Source: Massilia varians
GTDB taxonomy: Bacteria > Pseudomonadota > Gammaproteobacteria > Burkholderiales > Burkholderiaceae_D
Assembly: GCF_027923905.1 (NCBI RefSeq)
Contig: NZ_AP026966.1
Coordinates: 2,109,001 to 2,173,000 of the forward strand
Length of the DNA: 64,000 nt
Reading direction: 5' to 3'
Both the position numbers and the translations under genes were made by a program. Below the pieces are notes generated by a model. That model did not search any database. It was not told where the DNA came from and was given only the letters and a program-made list of their open reading frames with translations. Within the stretch, counting starts at the first letter, position 1. Each line of letters starts with the position of its first letter. This document shows positions 58,449 to 64,000 of the stretch, piece after piece.

Positions 58449-59738
58449 TCAGAAGACGAAGTCGAGGGCCACGCTCGCCACGTGCACGGTCTCGCCCGAG
58501 CGGAAGCTGGACGACGAGTTGATCAGGGTGCCGCGCGAACCGTCGGTCGGCCGCAGCCGGTCGTACTGGAGCTTGAGCGCGGTGTCGCGGGCCAGGTCCC
58601 AGCGCAGGCCGGCGCTGAGCGTGGTCTGGATCGGGATCGTCCTCAGGTAGCCGTTCAATCCGGCGTTGAGCGCGCTGGCGGTGGCGCGCGCCCGCGCCGG
58701 CAGTCCGTCCAGCGCCAGGCCCGGGTCGCGGGTGTCGCCGTGCGCACGAGCCTTGGCGAAGCCGAGGTAAGGCGTCAGGCTGGCGAAGCGGTAGCCGCCG
58801 CCGGCATACATGGTGGTGGTCCGGCCGAGCAGCGAGTGGGTCTGGGCGTGCCCGGCTTCGGCGTTCAGGAACCACGGCCCGGGATCGTAGCTGAAACCTG
58901 CGCTGACCATGCTGACGCGCTTGTGCTCGATCGCATAGCGCTCGGCCAGCGCCACCCCTTGCGGGCCGAAGGCGCGCATGCCGGCGAAGATCTCGGCGCC
59001 GATCCCGGTCGTCAGGTGGGCGCTCAAGGCCGACAGGCGCGCGCTCAGCGGGCCGCGCTCGATGCTGTGCGACAGCCCGGCGATGCCGTGCGCCTCCACC
59101 CGGCGCTGGCCGAACAGGCGGGTGTCGGTGTGGCCGAAGAAGGCCTGGGTGGCATGGCGGGTATCGCCGGCGCCCCAGCGCCAGGTGGCGTCGATGCCGT
59201 CGCTGCTGAAGATCGGCAGGCCGCCATACACCTCGACGGGCGGACGCACCCAGGCCATGGTATAGCCGACCTTGCGGTAGTCGGCCGCCAGGAACACGGG
59301 CAGCGCGATGCGCCCCAGGCGCAGCGCCAGGTCCGGCGTGGCCTGGTACTTGACGTTGGCCCATTCGAGGCGCGGGCGGTAGTTGCCTTCCATGTTCTGC
59401 TCGCTCACCACCTGCAGCACGGCTGACCAGCGGCCCCGGGACAGGTCGAGCTGCGCGCCCAGGCGGCTGTCGACGTCCGGACTCCAGGCTTCGCTGCGGC
59501 CGGCGCCGTTGGCGCGCAGGACGGTGGAGCTGAAGTCGGCGTTGCGCACGCTCGCGTGGACGGCGCCGAGCGTGCCGAAGCCGGAAAGCTTCCATGCTGG
59601 CGCCGCTGCCGGAGCGGCCCCGGCCGCATCGCTGGCCGCCGCCTCGCCGGCCACGGCAGCCATCAGGCCGAAGGCAAGCACGCCGCCATGCAGGGCAGCC
59701 GGTAGCGCTTTGCCGGGGAAGGAAAAGGGGTACATCAT
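58449..59738 (-). CDS. Outer-membrane porin-like beta-barrel protein
   Basis: 429 residues. A signal peptide to about residue 36 precedes an amphipathic beta-strand-rich region, ending in HVASVALDFVF, a C-terminal aromatic residue typical of barrels recognised by BamA. Segments such as SGFGTLGAVHASV and LRLGRIALPVFLAAD match porins of the phosphate-selective or DUF-type barrel class. First gene of the operon porin, binding protein, GGDEF-EAL, GGDEF, REC. Confidence 0.82.
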   Translation of the reverse strand: MMYPFSFPGKALPAALHGGVLAFGLMAAVAGEAAASDAAGAAPAAAPAWKLSGFGTLGAVHASVRNADFSSTVLRANGAGRSEAWSPDVDSRLGAQLDLSRGRWSAVLQVVSEQNMEGNYRPRLEWANVKYQATPDLALRLGRIALPVFLAADYRKVGYTMAWVRPPVEVYGGLPIFSSDGIDATWRWGAGDTRHATQAFFGHTDTRLFGQRRVEAHGIAGLSHSIERGPLSARLSALSAHLTTGIGAEIFAGMRAFGPQGVALAERYAIEHKRVSMVSAGFSYDPGPWFLNAEAGHAQTHSLLGRTTTMYAGGGYRFASLTPYLGFAKARAHGDTRDPGLALDGLPARARATASALNAGLNGYLRTIPIQTTLSAGLRWDLARDTALKLQYDRLRPTDGSRGTLINSSSSFRSGETVHVASVALDFVF

Positions 59739-59853
59739 GGATCAGCTTGCTGTGCGGCGGGACGGAAAGGCAGGTCCCGCGAGGAAAAACGACCTCAGAC
59801 TTTACCCAACGCGACAGGCAAAGTCGATATATTTACTGTACAACAAGTTAATC

Positions 59854-60402
59854 CTACAAGATTTGTTGTTCGTTGGCAACGGTATCCGCGCCGCTGCTCC
59901 ACAGCCGCCGGCCACCCAGGTCGAGCCAGGTGAGATAGAGCCGCAGGTCGAACTCGAGCTGGTGGTAGTGCGGTTCCATCCAGCAGCACAGCTTGTAGAA
60001 GGCCTTGTCGTGCTCCTTTTCCTTCAGGTGGGCCAGTTCGTGCACCACGATCATGCGCAGGAAGGGCAGCGGGGCGTCACGGAACACGCTGGCGATGCGG
60101 ATCTCGCGCTTGGCCTTCAGGCGGCTGCCCTGGACGCGCGAGATCGCGGTGTGCAGTCCAAGGGCATGCTGCACCACGTGGATCTTGCTGTCGAAGGCGA
60201 CCTTGACCACCGGTTCGGCCTGGCGCAGGTAGTCGTCCTTCAGCGCCTGCACATAGGCGTAGAGCGCCTTGTCGGTGCGGATGCCATGGGCATCGGGGTA
60301 GCGCTGCAGGAGCACCGCGTCGAGCTGGCCGGCGTCGACCAGCTGGCCGACCTGGGCGCGCAGGCTGTCGGGATAGGCAGTGAGGTAGGGAAGTCGATGC
60401 AT
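59854..60402 (-). CDS. YgjP/SprT-like zinc metallopeptidase
   Basis: 182 residues with the zinc motif HELAH (121-125) and a further His131, then CCWMEPHYHQLE. YgjP family proteins have an unknown target. The ATG at 60402 has a poor ribosome site; the ORF continues upstream without support. It lies divergent from no clear partner and its 3' end faces the porin start. Confidence 0.83.
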   Translation of the reverse strand: MHRLPYLTAYPDSLRAQVGQLVDAGQLDAVLLQRYPDAHGIRTDKALYAYVQALKDDYLRQAEPVVKVAFDSKIHVVQHALGLHTAISRVQGSRLKAKREIRIASVFRDAPLPFLRMIVVHELAHLKEKEHDKAFYKLCCWMEPHYHQLEFDLRLYLTWLDLGGRRLWSSGADTVANEQQIL

Positions 60403-60560
60403 AAGCCCGGCAATGTAACATGGCGTCGCTGCCGGCGTCTCCGGGCGGCCACGGCGCCGCTGGGCGCCGTGGCGTGGATGCATCGTTGGGGGGAAGCCTT
60501 CAGCGGCGTGCCGGGCTAGCCGAAGGTCGATGGAATGGTAAAGGGCCGGTGGAAAGCGTG

Positions 60561-60899
60561 TCAGCTTTCTTTGTCGCCCTGGCGGTTGCCGGCGTTCTTG
60601 GCCGCGGCGGCGGCGCGCTGGGCCGATTGCCGGCTTTCACCGCCCTTGCGCCCGATGTCGGCCATGTGCGCGCGGTTGCGGCTGACTGCCTCGCCGCCTT
60701 TCTGGCCGGCGCGGCGTGCCTCTTCCGAATCGAACTCGTGCGCGGTACCTTTCTGGTGTGCCGCCTGGCCGCCCTTGCTGGCGATTTCACGCTGCTGGTT
60801 CTGGTCCATTGCCGCGAAACCGCGCTTGGCCGGCGCCTGGCCGCTGCCCGTGCCGCCTTTCTGGGCATTGCCCTTGCCGTTCTCTTTGCTTGTCGCCAT
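60561..60899 (-). CDS. KGG-motif stress protein (con-10/GsiB type)
   Basis: 112 residues, highly hydrophilic, with four KGG repeats: NAQKGGTGS, ASKGGQAAH, GQKGGEAVS and GRKGGESRQ. The KGG (PF10685) family covers general-stress and desiccation-type proteins with low complexity, thought to be disordered. AAGGAGAG precedes the ATG. The hemerythrin gene is upstream on the same strand. Confidence 0.88.
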   Translation of the reverse strand: MATSKENGKGNAQKGGTGSGQAPAKRGFAAMDQNQQREIASKGGQAAHQKGTAHEFDSEEARRAGQKGGEAVSRNRAHMADIGRKGGESRQSAQRAAAAAKNAGNRQGDKES

Positions 60900-61042
60900 G
60901 TCGCTCTCCTTGTGTGCCCTGAGGTGTCGAAGTCTGTCGAACTGAAACGGCGAACGCGTATGGATGCGCTCGTGCCGTTTAGAGAGAAGGCTGAAGCGTA
61001 AGTTCCGTCGCGCCGGGACCGGCACCGGCGCGCCGGAGGCGC

Positions 61043-61609
61043 CTAGCGCGGACGCGAACGCCGTTCGCGCATGCGGCCGCTTGCGCCGCGCAGCAGGCCG
61101 CGCGGTTCCATGCCGTCGATCGCCGGCGGGGCCGCGGCGAGGTCGGATTCGAGCTGGGCGCGGCGCGCGCGCAGGCGCAGGCCCAGGGTCAGCTGGTCGG
61201 CTCCGGCGCGCGCCAGCGCCGGGAACAGCAGGTTTTCCTCGAAGGCGACGTGGCGTTCGACTTCGTCGGCCAGCACCGCGACGCAGACGTCGAAGTACTC
61301 GTCGTCCGGGAACAGGGAGGCGAGCTGCTGGGCGAGTTCGCGCGTGCTGTCGTGTTCCAGCGCCGCGTCTTCGAGCAGGCTGTCGTCGACCGCGCCGCGC
61401 AGGGCCGGGTAGAACAGTTCGTCCTCGAGCAGCGCATGCATGGCCAGGAGATCGCACAGCTCGTCGACCACGCGCTCGCGCTGCGCTTCTTCTTCGCGGT
61501 CGAGCATGGCGAAGGCGTGGAACAGGGCGCGCACGTGCGCATGGTCGGCGCGCAGCTGGGCCAGGATGCCGTCGGGCGGCTCGGCGCTCGAGTGTGAAGT
61601 CTGAACCAT
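61043..61609 (-). CDS. Hemerythrin-domain protein
   Basis: 188 residues with one HHE-type four-helix domain. Iron ligand candidates are His23/25, His58 with Glu62, His86 and His120 with Glu124. It could bind oxygen or repair iron centres. The tail after residue 150 is basic and proline/arginine-rich. It is divergent from nothing close by. The next gene downstream is the KGG protein, 143 bp away; both may be stress genes. Confidence 0.85.
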   Translation of the reverse strand: MVQTSHSSAEPPDGILAQLRADHAHVRALFHAFAMLDREEEAQRERVVDELCDLLAMHALLEDELFYPALRGAVDDSLLEDAALEHDSTRELAQQLASLFPDDEYFDVCVAVLADEVERHVAFEENLLFPALARAGADQLTLGLRLRARRAQLESDLAAAPPAIDGMEPRGLLRGASGRMRERRSRPR

Positions 61610-61742
61610 GTCGTCTCCGCCGCGTAATAGGGCGCGTCAAGGGCGCGTCAAGCCGGATTTGACGCGCCGCGAGGGAAGAAGTTCACTGAATTATAGGTCG
61701 CATGCTTGCCGGATCAAGGAACTTCGCGGCCGGCAGCGCGGT

Positions 61743-62774
61743 TCACGCCTCCGCCACCTTGAGCACCATCTTGCCGAGGTTGCGGCCTTCGAACAGCATC
61801 CGAAGCGCCTCGGGGAAGCGCTCGAAGCCTTCCACCACGTACTCGACGCTCTTCAGGCTGCCATCCTGCATCCAGCCCGCCAGGGTCGCCACGCCTTCCG
61901 CGTAGCGTGGCGCATAGTCGAACACGACCATCCCTTCCATGCGCGCGCGGTTCACCAGCAGCGCCAGGTAGTTGGCCGGGCCCTTGACCTGGCTGGTGGT
62001 GTTGTACTGCGAGATGGCGCCGCAGATCACGATGCGCGCCTTCATGTTGATGTGGGTGAGGACGGTGTCCAGGATATCGCCGCCGACGTTGTCGAAGTAG
62101 ACGTCCACCCCCTGCGGGCAGTGCTCCTTCAGGCCGGCGTGTACCGAACCGGCCTTGTAGTCGATGCAGGCGTCGAAGCCCAGCTGCTCGACCACGAAGC
62201 GGCACTTCTCCTCGCCGCCGGCGATGCCGACCACGCGGCAGCCCATCTTCCTGGCCACCTGGCCGACCGTCATGCCGACCGCGCCGGCCGCGCCCGAGAC
62301 CACCACGGTCTCGCCGGGCTTGGGCTGGCCCACCTCGCGCAGGCCGAAGAAGGCGGTCATGCCAGGCATGCCGAGCGCATTGAGCCAGGCCGTCGGCGGG
62401 GCGATGCGCGGGTCGATCCTGGTGAAGGCGGCGGTCTTGTCGTCGGCCGGGCCGGACCAGTAGCGCTGCACGCCGGTGCCCCCGGCGACGACATCGCCCA
62501 CCGCGAAGCGCGGCGAGCGCGAGGCAACCACCACGCCCAGGCCGCCGGCGCGCATCACCTCGCCGATCGCCACCGGCCGGATATACGACTTGCCCTCGTT
62601 CATCCAGCCGCGCATGGCCGGGTCGAGCGACAGGTAGAGCACCTTGACGACGATGGCGCCTTCCGCCGGCTCGGGCACGGCTTCTTCATGGAACAGCCAG
62701 TCCTCGTTGCGCGGCATGCCGAGCGGACGGGCGGCGAGGCGGAATTGCTGGTTCGGGGGGAAGGCATTGGTCAT
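61743..62774 (-). CDS. Zinc-free NADP-dependent alcohol/alkenal reductase (MDR)
   Basis: 343 residues of the medium-chain dehydrogenase/reductase family, close to CurA and leukotriene/2-alkenal reductases. Segments LYLSLDPAMRGWMNE, GMPGMTAFFGL and the nucleotide site VSGAAGAVGMTVGQ (AxxGxxG) are clear; zinc ligands are absent. It would reduce alpha,beta-unsaturated carbonyls with NADPH. GGAG precedes the ATG at 62774; the inverted repeat at 62794 is close upstream. Confidence 0.92.
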   Translation of the reverse strand: MTNAFPPNQQFRLAARPLGMPRNEDWLFHEEAVPEPAEGAIVVKVLYLSLDPAMRGWMNEGKSYIRPVAIGEVMRAGGLGVVVASRSPRFAVGDVVAGGTGVQRYWSGPADDKTAAFTRIDPRIAPPTAWLNALGMPGMTAFFGLREVGQPKPGETVVVSGAAGAVGMTVGQVARKMGCRVVGIAGGEEKCRFVVEQLGFDACIDYKAGSVHAGLKEHCPQGVDVYFDNVGGDILDTVLTHINMKARIVICGAISQYNTTSQVKGPANYLALLVNRARMEGMVVFDYAPRYAEGVATLAGWMQDGSLKSVEYVVEGFERFPEALRMLFEGRNLGKMVLKVAEA

Positions 62775-62793
62775 GAGAGGCTCCGCTGATCGA

Positions 62794-62819
62794 ATAGTCA
62801 ATATTGGCAGCGTGACTAT
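62794..62819. promoter_or_regulatory. ATAGTCA/TGACTAT inverted repeat in a divergent promoter
   Basis: Perfect 7-bp arms at 62794-62800 and 62813-62819, 12 bp apart, between the reductase (minus) and YaeQ (plus) starts. The -35-like TTGACT of the minus strand lies inside the right-hand arm, so a regulator bound here would block it. Confidence 0.5.
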
Positions 62820-62911
62820 ACCGCTTCTCCCGCGCCGCTCCTATACCGGTAGCGTGCGGCGCGTGCGACAATAGTGGGCTTTTCCCGTCCCACGCAACCC
62901 GAACACATTCT

Positions 62912-63454
62912 ATGGCTCTCAAGGCAACCATCTACAAGGCCGACCTGTCGATCGCCGACATGGACCGCAACTACTACGGCGACCACACCCTGACCATCGC
63001 GCGCCACCCGTCCGAAACCGACGAGCGCGTGATGATCCGGGTGCTGGCGTATGCCCTGCATGCGGACCCGGCGCTCGTCTTCACCAAGGACCTGTTCGAC
63101 GTCGAGGAGCCGGCCCTGTGGCAGAAGGACCTGACCGGCGCCATCCAGACCTGGATCGAGGTCGGGCAGCCGGACGAGAAGCGCCTGTTGAAGGCGGCGG
63201 GCCGCTCGGAGCAGGTGCTCGTGTACAGCTACAGCGCGACCAGTGACATCTGGTTCAGGGGCCTGGCCAACAAGATCGACCGGGCCAGGAACGTGGCGGT
63301 GGTGAACATCCCGAACGAGGCCAGCGTCCAGCTCGAGAAGATGGCCAAGCGCAACATGCAGCTGCAGTGCACGATCCAGGACGCCCAGGTGTGGCTGACC
63401 GACGGCGTCGACACCGTGCTGGTCGAGCGCGAATACCTGCGCGGCGGCCCGTGA
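62912..63454 (+). CDS. yaeQ: YaeQ family protein
   Basis: 180 residues, colinear with E. coli YaeQ (MALKATIYKADLSIADMDRNYY, VRVLAYALHADPALVFTKDL). YaeQ belongs to the PD-(D/E)xK-like nuclease fold; the family was linked to suppression of rfaH. The function here is unproven. It is 41 bp from the PCu(A)C gene with no terminator between them. Confidence 0.93.
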   Translation: MALKATIYKADLSIADMDRNYYGDHTLTIARHPSETDERVMIRVLAYALHADPALVFTKDLFDVEEPALWQKDLTGAIQTWIEVGQPDEKRLLKAAGRSEQVLVYSYSATSDIWFRGLANKIDRARNVAVVNIPNEASVQLEKMAKRNMQLQCTIQDAQVWLTDGVDTVLVEREYLRGGP

Positions 63455-63494
63455 CGCTATAATTCCCAGTCCACCCCACTTCACTTTCGTCGCC

Positions 63495-63944
63495 ATGAAA
63501 CATCGCATCCTCGCCTTCCTTGCCGGCAGCCTGCTGTCGGTTTCCGCGTTCGCCCAGGTAAGCGTGTCCGAACCCTGGATCCGCGCCACCGTGCCGGCCC
63601 AGAAGGTGACCGGCGCCTTCATGCGCGTGCAGTCGGCCGCGCCCGCGCGCCTGGTCGGCGTGCAGACCGAGGCCGCCGGCCGCGCCGAGCTGCACGAGAT
63701 GGCGATGGAAGGCCAGACCATGCGCATGCGCCGCGTGGATGCGATCGAGCTGCCGGCCGGCAAGCCGGTCAACCTGGCCAGCGGCGGCTACCACATCATG
63801 CTGATGGACCTGAAGCGCCAGATGAAGGAAGGGGAGAGCGTCGAGCTGACCCTGCAGGTACAGGACGCGGCGGGCAAGCGCCAGGACGTCAAGGTCAACG
63901 TGCCGGTGCGGCCCCTCGGCCACAGCGCCCACGCCGGACATTGA
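63495..63944 (+). CDS. PCu(A)C periplasmic copper chaperone
   Basis: 149 residues with a signal peptide (to AFA-QVS). The copper motif is exact: His67-x10-Met78-x21-His100-x-Met102. PCu(A)C delivers Cu(I) to cytochrome oxidase. A His-rich tail (GHSAHAGH) may add metal binding. Usually beside sco or cox genes; none are in the window. Confidence 0.95.
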   Translation: MKHRILAFLAGSLLSVSAFAQVSVSEPWIRATVPAQKVTGAFMRVQSAAPARLVGVQTEAAGRAELHEMAMEGQTMRMRRVDAIELPAGKPVNLASGGYHIMLMDLKRQMKEGESVELTLQVQDAAGKRQDVKVNVPVRPLGHSAHAGH

Positions 63945-63951
63945 CGATCCC

Positions 63952-63974
63952 GATGGCCGGCCGCGCCGGCCATC
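63952..63974 (+). terminator. Strong hairpin after the copper chaperone gene
   Basis: GATGGCCGG pairs with CCGGCCATC around CCGCG, directly downstream of the last stop codon. No T-tract follows, so termination is only probable. Confidence 0.5.
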
Positions 63975-64000
63975 GGCCGGGCCCGCTCAGCGCGGCGCCG

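Noticed and set aside
58009..59595. 528-residue minus-strand ORF ending in the binding protein
   Set aside because: The N-terminal part is antisense/alternate frame of the porin gene; the real start is ATG 58440 with a signal peptide.

Overview
The window is GC-rich DNA with the gene content of a betaproteobacterium, most likely Oxalobacteraceae (Massilia/Telluria/Duganella group). Pointers are the many glycine-zipper, BON and OmpA envelope proteins, the divergent suhB/trmJ pair, a PhaB-like reductase and PHA-type phasin, the Burkholderiales-type OmpA with a C-terminal cysteine pair, and YaeQ and Gcr-type membrane proteins. No rRNA or tRNA gene was seen. The genus is inferred from gene families and was not tested against a database.

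Layout. 0-10 kb: a partial SDR, a sulfate-binding protein, a tiny gene behind two LexA-like boxes, PAP2 and metallophosphoesterase enzymes, a cardiolipin-synthase-like PLD lipoprotein coupled to a Gcr membrane protein, an aminotransferase and a NUDIX hydrolase. 10-25 kb: an envelope and stress island of about fifteen small exported proteins (OmpA, glycine-zipper, BON, DUF4398, ferritin-like, ElaB/YqjE, DUF5670 and two cysteine-pair proteins). It is interrupted by a group II intron sitting just after a terminator, by an ISL3-type insertion sequence in the U-tract of another terminator, and by a frameshifted AsmA gene. 25-32 kb: an AI-2E-type transporter, ten 71-72 bp tandem repeats, YihY/BrkB, OmpA, a winged-helix protein, a peroxiredoxin-glutaredoxin fusion and MtfA.

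32-46 kb: small metabolic and regulatory genes (PhaB-like SDR, glyoxalase, hydroxypyruvate isomerase, MarR), rhlE with a long leader, and suhB/trmJ. Next comes a compact run of Tat-exported small subunit, GMC oxidoreductase, membrane-anchored lipase, double-receiver regulator, phasin and a TetR regulator with a clear operator. 46-64 kb: LOG protein, a DUF1800/DUF1501 pair, a sugar kinase, a GH13 amylase, a DUF4142/cupredoxin/ECF-sigma run, then a tightly packed operon of porin, phosphate-binding-like protein, GGDEF-EAL and GGDEF proteins. It ends with a metallopeptidase, KGG and hemerythrin proteins, an alkenal/quinone reductase, YaeQ and a PCu(A)C copper chaperone.

The most system-like units are the porin/binding-protein/c-di-GMP operon (54.2-59.7 kb), the GMC-oxidase/lipase/phasin run (40.8-46.1 kb) and the stress island with a shared two-part promoter motif. 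At the DNA level the notable structures are the tandem LexA-type boxes, the two element insertions at terminators, a composite palindromic repeat that supplies the C-terminus of the NUDIX gene, and the 72-bp repeat array.
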